From Cafeteria roenbergensis (taxonomy: Eukaryota; Sar; Bigyra; Bicosoecida; Cafeteriaceae), in the NCBI GenBank assembly GCA_008330645.1, contig VLTN01000019.1, positions 1-64,000 on the forward strand: a stretch of 64,000 nucleotides of DNA, written 5' to 3'. Below are positions 33,139 through 42,231 of this stretch, one piece after another. Position 1 is the first letter of the stretch. Every line of letters begins with the position of its first letter. The position numbers and the translations under genes are program-made. Under the pieces are notes generated by a model. The model was not told the origin of the DNA, did not search any database, and was given only the letters and a program-made list of their open reading frames with translations.

Positions 33139-35853
33139 ATGACCGGAAGCAGCCACCGGACGAAGCTGCATCGCGGCCAGCGGACCGCAATGGGGCGAAT
33201 GTGCCCCATGCCGCGCCTCCAGCTCGACTGGAACCGCAAGGACCGCCATCGCGCGGCCACATGGGGCGAGCTGTTCCTGGACCTGGCCATTGTGGCAATC
33301 AACATCAAGCTGTCCGACCACCTCAAGGCATACCTCGATGCCGCCGGCGTGCTGCGGTTCATCGCCATGTTTTGCGTGGTGTTCGAGACCTGGTCGGCCT
33401 TGGCGTTCTACACAACGCGCTTCTACGAGGAGCGCAGCGCGCTGCACCAGGGCGTGTACCTGGCAGTCCTCGCCAGCTTTGTTTTCATGGCCATCCCGAT
33501 CGGGGACTACGGCGCTGACGACGGGGCAGGCAGCAGCGTGGACGCGTCGCACGCGGTGTCCGGGGCTGCCCAGTTTCGCCGCCGGGGAGCTGCCGCGGCA
33601 GCAGCGGACGGGGGATTCTCGCAAGGGCTGGAGCAACTGACGCTGTGGTTTTCGGCGGCAGCTTGTGCCGGCGCTTGTGCGCTCGCTGCCGCAAACTGGC
33701 TGCTCGCAGCCTTGATTCCGCGTGCCCGCATTCTGTGCCTGGTCTACGGGTTGTCCTACACGGTGGCTGGGGCGCTGCTCGGGGCGGCGGCGGCGACGGG
33801 CCCGGCTGCTGCGCCCTGGCTGTGGCTTGCTGGCGCGGCTGTGATGAAGGCGGGGCCCAACCTGGCCTCGTTCATGCCCCTCCGGTGGTCGCTCCCCATC
33901 CACGTGGAGCACGTTGCAGAGCGCTTCGGCCTGTTCCTCATGCTGGTTCTGGGGGAGGGCGTCATTTCGCTGGTGCTCCCGCCGCTGTCGAGCAAGGCGG
34001 CCCACGCGGCCTTCGTCACCGCGGCTCTCCTCCTCCTGTGGCTCATGCGGATGGCGTACTTCTCCGGCCAGCCCTTCCAAGCGCGGTTCCACGCCATGCG
34101 CCGCAAACGAAGCGCGGGCCGTCTCTTCGTGCAAGCCCACCTGCCGCTCAGCCTGGCCGCCCTCACTGCCGGCGTGGCGCTCAAGAGCGAGCTCACGCAT
34201 GTCGGGGGAACGCTCACCGCCTCCGAGAGCTGGCTTCTCGCCGCCGGCGTGAGCGCCTTCCTGCTCTCCACATCAATCATTCGTCTCTCTCACCGCGGGC
34301 TCAGCCGCGAAATCGGCGTGGGAAAGTTCGCCAAGCAGGCGGCCATCCCATCACCCAGCGCGGCCCCAGCCCAGACAAGCAGTGACCTCGCCACTGTCGT
34401 CCAGAGCGCGGGTGATGCTCCGACCTCCACCGCAGCATCCGCCACAGCGGCCGCCACCAGGTCTGCGTCGGCCGGCGCTGAAATGCCGGCCGAACACCAC
34501 CAGGAGTCCGAAGCACCCTCCGGACCGTGCCTGGAGCGCGTCACCGGGGCGGGGGGGCCTGGGCCGGCTGCAGCAGACCAGGAGGCGCCGCGTGCCGAAG
34601 CAGTACCGGGCGGCACGGCCGCGACCCGGGCCGGCGAGGCAGTCACCCCAAAGAATGTCGACATCGCGGTGACTGGCGCCAGCCGCAGCGACGCGGAGAG
34701 CGTGGACAAGCCGACTGAGGGCCAGGCGCAGGCCGGGTCGGACTCTGGCTCAGAGAGCGACGGCCACGACTCAGTGCCTCCCCACCTGGCAGAGGGTGCG
34801 TGGCAGGTGGCAGCGACGGCACCGGCGGTGTCTGGCAGCGGCGCTGACACAGGCAGCGGCGGCGGCGGCGCGGCGAGCGACTCGGCTCCGGCGGCAGTGG
34901 CGCAGCCGCAGGGAGGCGTTGGCGGAGGAGGCAGCACGGGTCCCGGGCACCCAGCTGGGCCTCAGTGGCGGGGCGGGGCGGGGCTGGCCGGTCCCTCCAG
35001 GCGAGCCCCCACGTCCGACGGACCCTCCCTCGGCCCTGTGGCCATGCACCCCTCTCGGCGCGACTGGCAGGACGTCCCGATGCCCGCTGCGTGGGCCACG
35101 GCCAGCGCCGAGGGTGCGGACGAGGCCGAGGCGGGCGCTGGCGGCGGCGCGGTCGAGCAACGCGGCGGAGCAGACGGGGGAGGGCCGGAGGAAGCGCGCG
35201 TCGCGACAGCCTCGGCGGCGGCGCGGCCGCGTGGCGCAGGCGGGAAGGCCGCCTCATCCGGCACGGGGAGCTGCCTGGCCTGCGGCTGCTGCGGGACGCG
35301 ACCCAAGAGCGCGGCGGCCTGCCGGCGGCGCAGGCGGTTCGTGTGGGCGGCGAGGCTTTTGCTGTCGCTGCTCCCCCTCGGCATGCCAGCAGTTTGCCAG
35401 GGGTCCGCCGTCGTGGAGGCAGCCGTCGCTGCGCTGATCGTGCTGCTGTACGTCAGCACCGACGCGTGCGATGTGCTCGGCTGGAGGGGATTGACCCCGG
35501 GTGCTGCTGCGCCTACGAGCCACTCGTCATCCGCAGAGCAGGGGCCACGCGACGGCGGCACCACCGTCTCTGGTGGGCCGGCACCGGACGACACGACGGT
35601 GCCCCCCCGAGCTCTGCCCCGCCTGTCCCACCGGGCTGGGTGGTCGCGGCTGCGACTGGCGTCCGGAGCCAGAGCTGGCGCTGATGCGGCTGGTCCACGC
35701 CGCGAGTCGGTGAGCAGCGTTTCCAGCCACCAGGCCCCTGCGGACTCTGAGGGCGTGGTCGGCGGTGGTGCCCTCTTCGACCAGCCCCAGGGCACCACGC
35801 TGGGGGTTGTGAATTCGAGCAGGTACCAGCCGACGCAAGTGTGTTCCGTTTGA
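33139..35853 (+). CDS. LtrA-family membrane protein with a long disordered insertion
   Basis: 904 residues from ATG 33139 (the frame opens earlier but without ATG). The N-terminal 400 residues follow the LtrA (low temperature requirement A) pattern known from bacteria: RAATWGELFLDLAIVAIN at about residue 34, a Trp/Phe-rich second helix ending in TTRFYEERSA, several further helices, and HVEHVAERFGLFLMLVLGEG at about 256-275, which matches the family's H-x-x-ERFGLF...LGE motif. About eight to nine membrane helices are visible. A disordered Ala/Gly/Ser/Glu-rich stretch of about 350 residues follows (about 395-700), then Cys-rich CLACGCCGTRP and a last hydrophobic segment AVVEAAVAALIVLLYVSTD near 760-780. 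Function of LtrA proteins is poorly defined, so no substrate is proposed. A eukaryotic copy of a family best known in bacteria is of note. Confidence 0.8.
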   Translation: MTGSSHRTKLHRGQRTAMGRMCPMPRLQLDWNRKDRHRAATWGELFLDLAIVAINIKLSDHLKAYLDAAGVLRFIAMFCVVFETWSALAFYTTRFYEERSALHQGVYLAVLASFVFMAIPIGDYGADDGAGSSVDASHAVSGAAQFRRRGAAAAAADGGFSQGLEQLTLWFSAAACAGACALAAANWLLAALIPRARILCLVYGLSYTVAGALLGAAAATGPAAAPWLWLAGAAVMKAGPNLASFMPLRWSLPIHVEHVAERFGLFLMLVLGEGVISLVLPPLSSKAAHAAFVTAALLLLWLMRMAYFSGQPFQARFHAMRRKRSAGRLFVQAHLPLSLAALTAGVALKSELTHVGGTLTASESWLLAAGVSAFLLSTSIIRLSHRGLSREIGVGKFAKQAAIPSPSAAPAQTSSDLATVVQSAGDAPTSTAASATAAATRSASAGAEMPAEHHQESEAPSGPCLERVTGAGGPGPAAADQEAPRAEAVPGGTAATRAGEAVTPKNVDIAVTGASRSDAESVDKPTEGQAQAGSDSGSESDGHDSVPPHLAEGAWQVAATAPAVSGSGADTGSGGGGAASDSAPAAVAQPQGGVGGGGSTGPGHPAGPQWRGGAGLAGPSRRAPTSDGPSLGPVAMHPSRRDWQDVPMPAAWATASAEGADEAEAGAGGGAVEQRGGADGGGPEEARVATASAAARPRGAGGKAASSGTGSCLACGCCGTRPKSAAACRRRRRFVWAARLLLSLLPLGMPAVCQGSAVVEAAVAALIVLLYVSTDACDVLGWRGLTPGAAAPTSHSSSAEQGPRDGGTTVSGGPAPDDTTVPPRALPRLSHRAGWSRLRLASGARAGADAAGPRRESVSSVSSHQAPADSEGVVGGGALFDQPQGTTLGVVNSSRYQPTQVCSV

Positions 35854-35966
35854 TGTGCTGGCAAGCCGCGGCCAGGCGAGAGCTGCCCGAGAGAGCAACT
35901 CGCGCGAGAGCGACTCCACCCCCTCCCTCCACATATCTGTTCATTGCACTCGCGTGCGCGCCAAGC

Positions 35967-37445
35967 ATGATGCTTGCCCGCTCACCGGCCCAGGCAGCGC
36001 GGTGCCGTGAGCTACTCATCGCGCTGGAAAGCCGGGAGCAGCGCGCAGACGGCGGCATCGAGGCCGCGGCCACTGCGTCGGCAGCGCTGCTGTGGCGGGT
36101 CGCTCTCAAACTGCAGCCGAACGTCGTGGACGCAAGTGGTGCGTCGCCCTTTCACGCCGCGGCGGCGAGCGGCGACGTCGACGCAGTGCGCCTGCTGCTC
36201 AGGTGCGGATGGAGCATGAGGGGCACGAGCCTCGACGGAATGACAGCGTTCCACCTCGCAGCCGTGGACACCGAGCGCGGCAGCAGCGTGCTGCACTGCC
36301 TCTTGGACCACGACCGAGCAGCAGCGCGACACCGTCGGGCGCAAAAGGCTCTGGGGGGACTTGGAGCTGCGGCCAGTGCGCAACGTCCGGGTTCGCGCTG
36401 GCACATGTCGACGGGCAACTCGCGGAGCCCGTTGTGGGGCAGCATCAGCTCGACGCGGTGGGCAGGCTTTGGCTCCTGGGGCAGGCGCTCTTGGAACGCC
36501 GCGCGCATCTTAAGGCTGGGGGCTCCCGCGGACGGCGCGACGGCTCTCCACATGGCGGCACTTGTCGGCAACGTCGGCGTCGCCGCGGAGCTTGTGCGCT
36601 TCGACCACAGGCTTGTCGGATGCCTTGCCTGGGAGCGAGCCGCCGCAGGGGCCCTCCAGTCACCCCTGGAGGAGAGCGGGCTCATTGCTGCTGCGGCTAG
36701 CCGGCCTGAGGCCAGACTCCTGCTGCGGCACGGTCGATCGACGCCGCTTCACTGGGTGGGCATGTCTGGCTGCCGCGCGACTGCGGCGGTTCTCATCGCG
36801 TCGGCAGCGCTGGAGCACCTTCAAGCGCTCGACTCAGCAGGATGCACAGCCTTCATGCTCGCGTGTGCTTGCGATAGTGGCGGCGTTGTGGCCGAGTTCC
36901 TCAAGGATGGGCGGATCGACCCATTGCAAGCGTTCTCCCGCCCCGACCCACGCGGGCGAGGCGCTCCGTCGCGCGGCCGAATGGTGCAGGTTCAGGATGC
37001 GGCCTCCAGGGCAGCGTCTGCCCTCTCGCAGCCGCTTGCTCGGCGGTGGACAGGCCTGCACGCGGCCGCCTACCTGGGCTGTACGAGCGTGGCCACCGTC
37101 GTGTCGCAAGTGGCCAGCGGGCGGGTGCCCACCGTGTCCCTGTCAACCCGTCTGCGCGTTCGGCGGGCACTCGCAACGCTCGACTCAACGGGTCAGTCCC
37201 CGGCAATGCTGGCAGCGGGGCGCGGCTTCCGGGCAACGTCGACTCTGCTCCACCGGGGCCTGTCCAGCGGCCTCCCGGCAGCGACGCGCGACGCAGGCGC
37301 CCCAGCCCAAGTCCCCTCGGAGTTGAACCCTCTGGTTGGGGCGGCGCGAGCGCGGCCGGCCCAACCAGCTGCGGCCGGAGCCACTGCTTCCAGCGGCGCA
37401 GGCGGCGCCAGGGGGACGGCGCGCTTGCCGCGCCGTCCCGGATGA
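35967..37445 (+). CDS. Ankyrin-repeat protein
   Basis: 492 residues from ATG 35967; the frame is open back to 35841 but that overlaps the end of the LtrA gene. Ankyrin units are visible as DASGASPFHAAAASGDVDAV, LDGMTAFHLAAVDTERGSSV, DGATALHMAALVGNVGVAAE, GRSTPLHWVGMSGCRATAAV, SAGCTAFMLACACDSGGVVA, RWTGLHAAAYLGCTSVATVV and STGQSPAMLAAGRGFRATST. That is seven recognisable repeats spread over about 430 residues, with irregular spacers between some. Ankyrin repeats form a protein-binding solenoid; no enzymatic or membrane domain accompanies them. The C-terminal 50 residues are Ala/Gly/Arg-rich and probably disordered. Partner unknown. Confidence 0.85.
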   Translation: MMLARSPAQAARCRELLIALESREQRADGGIEAAATASAALLWRVALKLQPNVVDASGASPFHAAAASGDVDAVRLLLRCGWSMRGTSLDGMTAFHLAAVDTERGSSVLHCLLDHDRAAARHRRAQKALGGLGAAASAQRPGSRWHMSTGNSRSPLWGSISSTRWAGFGSWGRRSWNAARILRLGAPADGATALHMAALVGNVGVAAELVRFDHRLVGCLAWERAAAGALQSPLEESGLIAAAASRPEARLLLRHGRSTPLHWVGMSGCRATAAVLIASAALEHLQALDSAGCTAFMLACACDSGGVVAEFLKDGRIDPLQAFSRPDPRGRGAPSRGRMVQVQDAASRAASALSQPLARRWTGLHAAAYLGCTSVATVVSQVASGRVPTVSLSTRLRVRRALATLDSTGQSPAMLAAGRGFRATSTLLHRGLSSGLPAATRDAGAPAQVPSELNPLVGAARARPAQPAAAGATASSGAGGARGTARLPRRPG

Positions 37446-37670
37446 GCGCCGCTTTGCTGCGCGCGCGCATGCGCGTGGGTCGCGAGTGCGGGCGCAGCCA
37501 ACACGGCCACACCCCCTCCATCGCGGGCAGGCGCCAGCGGGAATGCCCCTCCAGCGCTCCCACGTCTTGGCAGGCGGTGCTTGCTGGAGCGGCGCTCCGC
37601 AAATCTGAATGCACAAGCCACACTCGCAAACTTGAGGCGCCCCGCTCGGCGGCGCGCGCGGCGGCGCGCC
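37446..37670. other. Convergent intergenic region
   Basis: Short spacer between the convergent ankyrin (plus) and YfiH-like (minus) genes, leading into the 31-bp repeat array. No other signal is seen. Confidence 0.4.
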
Positions 37671-37785
37671 CGCGTTCAGCTGATCCAGGCAGCGGCGCGC
37701 TCGCGTTCAGCTGATCCAGGCAGCGGCGCGCTCGCGTTCAGCTGATCCAGGCAGCGGCGCGCTCGCGTTCAGCTGATCCAGGCGG
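37671..37785. repeat. 31-bp tandem repeat array, about 3.7 copies, starting over a stop codon
   Basis: The motif CAGCTGATCCAGG recurs with exact 31-bp spacing (TGATCC at 37681, 37712, 37743 and 37774). Copies are nearly identical; the unit reads GTTCAGCTGATCCAGGCAGC plus an 11-base GC-rich remainder. The copy at 37769-37784 is the last coding part of the minus-strand YfiH-like gene: it encodes W-I-S-stop. The other copies lie in its 3' flank. Each unit includes the palindrome CAGCTG. Confidence 0.95.
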
Positions 37786-38578
37786 CCAGCGCCTGGTTCA
37801 GGCCCTTGACGCCGCCGTCTTGGCGGTGGGAGCGCAGCCGGTCGTCATCCCACGTGCAGGGCTCCGAGACAACGATGGAGGCCGACGGCAGGCCTTCGTC
37901 CTCCAAGTCGCTCCGAAGGGCGGCTCGCAGGTCCAGGCGCATTCGCGGCCCCGCCTTGCCCCGCCCAAGGGCCTCGTCCTCCGCAGTCACTTCCCGCAGG
38001 CCCCAGAGCGCCGCATCTGGCCAGTCACGGCTCTCCAGCACAGGGCCGTCAACCTCATAGTGCGCCCCCGAGATGCCGGGCCCTATGACGGCTGCCCACT
38101 CGCTCCGCGGGGGCAGCGACACCCCAGCCGCCTCTGCAGCCTCCTCCATCGAGGTCACCAGCACGTTCACCATCCCCCCTGCCGTCGGGCGCCACCCGCA
38201 GTGCGCGACGCCGATGCACTCGGGCCCGGCTCGAATCGCGATGCCCGGGCAGTCCGCGCCCGGGGCCAGGAGCGTCAGGCTGCGGGCCACTGAGCCGCAA
38301 GCCACCAGGCCGTCCACTCCGGACACCACGCTGCCGCCTTCGCAGCGCGACGCCTCCTCGGCCATTTCAGGCGTGATCACCTTCACCAAGGGCTTGTGCA
38401 CGCAGCCGGCCATGATGGCCGCACGCGGCGGGCTCCCAGCGGGGCTCACCGAGGCGAGCCAAGCAGATCGAAGCTTCTCGTCAAACATGTGGCCATCCTC
38501 CCGGGTGGAGTACGCCGCCCCGCCGCCCTCGCCCAGGGCCCAGGAGAGCGCGGCGGAGGAGTCTGCAGCGCTTGCCAT
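37769..38578 (-). CDS. YfiH/LACC1-like (polyphenol oxidase / purine nucleoside phosphorylase family) protein
   Basis: 269 residues from ATG 38578 to the stop at 37769; the same frame is open upstream to 39244 but that part is Arg/Pro-rich noise overlapping a divergent gene. The family fold is shown by DGLVACGSVARSLTLLAPGA followed by DCPGIAI, then IGVAHCGWRPTAGGMVNVLV, AVIGPGISGAHYEVDGPVL and LDLRAALRSDLEDEGL, and a C-terminal CTWDDDRLRSHRQDGG. The Cys of ADCP, the His of AHCGW and an upstream His (GCVHKP) fit the metal-binding catalytic trio of the family. Members, including human LACC1/FAMIN, have been reported to act as purine nucleoside phosphorylase/adenosine deaminase enzymes; older literature calls them laccase-like. 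Length matches single-domain bacterial YfiH (about 240-270). Probably a soluble cytosolic enzyme. Confidence 0.85.
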   Translation of the reverse strand: MASAADSSAALSWALGEGGGAAYSTREDGHMFDEKLRSAWLASVSPAGSPPRAAIMAGCVHKPLVKVITPEMAEEASRCEGGSVVSGVDGLVACGSVARSLTLLAPGADCPGIAIRAGPECIGVAHCGWRPTAGGMVNVLVTSMEEAAEAAGVSLPPRSEWAAVIGPGISGAHYEVDGPVLESRDWPDAALWGLREVTAEDEALGRGKAGPRMRLDLRAALRSDLEDEGLPSASIVVSEPCTWDDDRLRSHRQDGGVKGLNQALAAWIS

Positions 38579-38902
38579 GCCGGGCCAGGGCGCCGGGCTT
38601 GTCAGGAGTGGAGCGCTCAGGCTGCTCTGCCTCGCCAGGATCAGTTGCAGCTGCGCAGCCGGTGCTCGCGGCGGGGGCTGCGGCTGCGGCTGCGGGGCTG
38701 CCTTTTGGGGGGTTTGCTTCCGGTCCTCGCGGTGCCCCGCCCGCTGTGCGTGGTCGACGTTCTTGGCGCAGCGCGCAGCCGAAGGCGCTGGAAAGCCTTT
38801 GCTCTCACATTTTGGGCGCGTGCGCGCTATTTTCCGCGTCCCTGCCTCTACCAGCCGCAAACCCCGGACTCGCATTGCCACAGCGTCAGAGCTGATCGCG
38901 CC
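38579..38902. promoter_or_regulatory. Probable shared promoter between divergent YfiH-like and EF-hand genes
   Basis: 324 bases lie between the minus-strand ATG (38578) and the plus-strand ATG (38903). It contains a short T-rich patch (TTTTGGGGGGTTTGC, about 38704) and ATTTTGGGCGCG near 38809. No TATA box is seen. Confidence 0.35.
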
Positions 38903-39618
38903 ATGGCTTCTTCCTCTACGCCCGCAAGTGCGCCCCCTGCTGATGCGGCCGCTATGCCGAGTGAGCCGTGGGCGCGCGCGCGCCTGCAGTTGGCGCCGAT
39001 GGCGCGGGCGGATGCGTTGCAGCTCCGCTTTGCGCCGCCCTGGGTTCGCGAGGGGGTTCCCTGGGCGCTTGCCAGTCCCCAGCAGGCGACAGCTGCCACC
39101 GCGACTGTGCGGGAGATCGGCTTTCGCGGTCTTGGGCGTCCGGCGGGAGTCGCTGACGCCGTAGGCGCCTGGCACCGGCGGATTCGATGACTCCCGGGCC
39201 GCCGGAGCGATTCCCGCGCCGGGCGCGAGCACGGGAGCCGGCACCAGCCGCCGCAGCTGGGCCCTGTGCTTGCCGCGAGTGTGCGCCGCCCAGCCGCCCC
39301 GCAGCAGCGCCGACTCACCACGGCGTGGGCGCTGATCCTTGACACAGATGCGAGCGCGTCAGACCGTCCCTGCCGCCCGAGCCGCTCGCAGAGCTGGGGC
39401 TGAGCGTGAAGCAGATTGTGGCGCTGCGCGAGGAGTTCAAGGCGATCGATATCGACGGCGACGGTCAGGTGACCGCCGAGGAGCTGTGGAAGTACCTGGA
39501 CGGCGAGGTGGCGTTCGAGGACGTGCAGGCTATCATCATGGCTCAGGACAAGGACGGCAACGGGAAGGTGTCCCTCGACGAGTTCCTCGCCAACGAGGGC
39601 GCCACCACTCTGGAATGA
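38903..39618 (+). CDS. Two-exon mini EF-hand (calmodulin-like) protein
   Basis: 94 residues if exon 1 (38903-38960) is spliced to exon 2 (39392-39618) across a 431-nt phase 1 intron. The donor A|GTGAGCC and acceptor CTCGCAG match other introns here, and the frame closes exactly. Exon 1 gives an Ala/Pro-rich N-terminus (MASSSTPASAPPADAAAMP). Exon 2 contains one EF-hand pair: loops DIDGDGQVTAEE and DKDGNGKVSLDE, each with the required acidic, Gly6 and Glu12 positions, so both should bind calcium. It is half the size of calmodulin. Without splicing the EF-hand frame has no upstream ATG before a stop at 39340, which is why the intron is proposed. The EF-hand pair is certain; the exon 1 assignment is inference. 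Confidence 0.7.
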
Positions 39619-40194
39619 GGCGGCACCACAGGTCCGTGCGCCAGGCGCGGCAGGGGGCTTGGCCGCGCGCATGCGCACGGAGTCTGGCGCAGCGGCGAGG
39701 CCCGTCGCGGCCACGCCCGCGAACCGTCACGGCGGGCCTTGTCCGGCAACAGCCGCTTGTGCGCGCGCTGCTGAGCATCCTTCGTGAGGGCGCACATGGC
39801 CCCGCCAGGGGATCCCTGCAAGTCGGTCGCCTTTGCAAACCAGGGTGCAGAAATTATGCCCAGCGACTGGCATTCCAGCGAATCCGCCGTCCTCCCCGCG
39901 GGGAACTGGGGGGGGGGGGGGCGGCAGCGCGCGCCGCCTCAAAGGGCCACGCGCACACTCGATTCTGCACTTTCATGCGCGCGCACGCTTGCGCTCGCCA
40001 CGGGATTCTCGGCTGGCGCGCTCGGAGTGGTGCGCCCTGCGCGCTTTGGGGGACTTGCTTGAGTGCGGCCAAATATCCGATTGAACTTCTCTCTCACCCG
40101 CCGCGGACTGCCCGCACCACCGCGCGGAGCTGCTGGGACCGGGAGGCACCTGCCCTTCCCGGCGATCCTCTCTCACTCGAGCGGCCGATCGACC
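39619..40194. other. Intergenic region with a G14 homopolymer
   Basis: 576 bases between two plus-strand genes. It holds a run of 14 G at 39908-39921, a likely sequencing and replication trouble spot with possible quadruplex potential. No gene or RNA was recognised. Confidence 0.5.
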
Positions 40195-42196
40195 ATGGCC
40201 GCGGGCCGCGCGGACTGTGTGCGCGTGCTGAACCTGCCGGTGAGCAGTTGACGTGCAGCTGGCGTCGGGTCTCGCCTGCCCTGCGCTGCCCCCAGGCTCG
40301 GCCGACGGGCCTGCTAGTCGGGCCAGCATGGGAGCTCGTGCCTTTGACACACCATGCTGCGCGCAGTCTGCCCCGAGCGGCAGCGACTGGTTCGCTGTTG
40401 GGCTTGCGACAAAGCGTAGCGCCGGAGCCCCGTTCGAGCTGGAGGGTGCCGGCGGGAAGGGCTTGGGCTTTGCGTCGACAGTGTCTCTTCTGCCCAGCGC
40501 GATGCTCGTGGCAGTGTCCAGCGCGTGCGGCTCCGTGTCCGCCGCTGTGGACGCGGCGCTGTTCAAGTCTGGCGGCGACTCGGAGTCGGCTGCGGCCTGC
40601 GCCCGCGCTGTTGACGTCCTTGACGCGTGCTTGACGGACTCCATGCCCCCCGACGCCGCGGACGAGGACCCGCTGGAGGCAGGCCTTGCCGTCCTGGAGG
40701 CGTTGGCGCGTCTTGCGCGGCGCGGCGTCACCAGCTGGCTGCAGGCGGGCACATCGCTGCCGCGCCACTCGGTGCTCCGCGGGGAGGCCAGGCGCCTCGT
40801 GCAGGCGACGGGGTGGAGCGACCCCGGCTTCGCGCTCGTGGTGGTGGGCCGCGCACTCGCGCTGGTCACCTTGGGCCTGGAGCGCGCGCCAGACGCGAGC
40901 CGGGCGCACGCCGCGGTGGCGGTGGTGGCCTCCCTCGCGCAGGCCGTCAAGCTGCGCTCCGCGCACGACGAGCTGTACCACCTCCTCGACTGCTGGTGCG
41001 GCACTGTCGGCGTGCTTCTGGCCGGCCACGCGGCCACCGCCGCCGAGGCGGCCTCGCCCGGCGTCGCGGCAATCACAGCGGCAGCCGCCTCCCCCGACGT
41101 CGGCCTCGGCTGCGCAACTCTCTTCAGCATCCTCGCTCCTGCAGCGGGGAGGTGCGGAACCGCGCTCTACCTTCGTCGATCGTCTGGCAGAGCCACAGTG
41201 GCCGCATCCGAGGCGAGAGCGCGTGACCTCGCCGCCGCCGCTGCCGCCGCCGCCGGGGACGAGGACGCGGACGCGGACTTCGAGGTGGCCGGGGCGGCGC
41301 ACCCGGGAGAGATGCTGGCGTGGCTGGTGGGCTGCGGTTTCACCCCCGGCGCACTCACGCGCGGGCTGGTGGATTCTGAGGGCGGCAGCGGAGGCGCTGG
41401 CGTCCCGCTGTTCGACGCGGAGGCGGGGAAGCATGGAGGGGGCGGGGGTGGGGGCGAAGAGGGCGGCGGCGGCGGCGAGGAGGAGGGTGCCAGGGGCGGG
41501 GCGGCGGACTGGGGGTCTGCCTGGGCGGCAGGCGAGGCAGCCATGGCGCCCGATCGGGAGGGGGTTGCCGATGCAGCGGGGGCTCGCTTGCCTCGTCCTG
41601 CCAGCGCGCGGTTCGAGGGCGGGAGCGGAGCGCATTCTGAAGACGAGGAGGAGGAGGAGGAGGAGGAGGAGGAGGAGGACGATGAGGAGGTTGCCGGCGG
41701 CGGCCGCGGCGGTGGCATCTCGATGGATGGCATCGACGAGGAGACGATGGCCGCCTTGGGGATGGCCGCGATGGCGGGGGACGAGGACGCCGCGGCCCTG
41801 CTGGAGGCGCTCGGCCAGGGGTTCGGCGGCGAGGGCGGGCACGCCGGCTTGCGCGAGATGCTCGGATCCCTGTCGCCGGGGGCGCACGAGGAGCACGCCG
41901 GGGGCGTGTACGACGACGACGACGACGGCGCATTCGGGGAGGAGGAGGCGGAGGCGCTGCACGCCGCGTCCGCGGCTCTGGGAATTCCGCCCGAGCTGCT
42001 GGCGATGCTCTCGCAAGCGGGCCCCGAGGAGGCTGCCATGATGATGAGCCAGCTCGGGCTGGACGCCGCCGAGATCGAGGCTGCGTTCTCGCACTTGGAG
42101 ACCGAATCGCCGCCGCCTCGCCGCGCCAGAGACAGCTCAGCGCGGCGGCGCACGACCGCAAAGGCGTCCAAGCGCGACAGGCGCCGCCGCCGATAG
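40195..42196 (+). CDS. Acidic hypothetical protein with poly-Glu tract and basic C-terminus, 2 exons
   Basis: 624 residues when exon 1 (40195-40239, MAAGRADCVRVLNLP) is joined to exon 2 (40367-42196). The 127-nt phase 0 intron has a GTGAGCAG donor and GCGCAG acceptor and matches the usual intron size here. Residues about 15-330 look globular and helical, with Ala-rich segments such as AVVASLAQAVKLRSAHDELY and CWCGTVGVLLAGHAAT. The C-terminal half is low-complexity: a Gly/Glu run, then EDEEEEEEEEEEEDDEE (about 41640-41690), short DEETMAALG and PELLAMLSQAG helices that resemble UBA or STI1-like packing, and a basic end (KASKRDRRRRR) that could be a nuclear localisation signal. I do not recognise the family. 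A nuclear or nucleolar role is a guess from the charge pattern. Confidence 0.65.
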
Positions 42197-42231
42197 GCCG
42201 CCTGCAAGCCGCAGGCGTTGATTCCTGCGCA

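Noticed and set aside
37671-37785. Regular repeats that could suggest a CRISPR array
   Set aside because: Units are directly tandem with no unique spacers, in a eukaryotic genome, with no cas genes.
38579-39244. Upstream extension of the YfiH-like ORF to 491 residues
   Set aside because: The extra 220 residues are Arg/Pro-rich, have no family match and overlap the divergent EF-hand exon.
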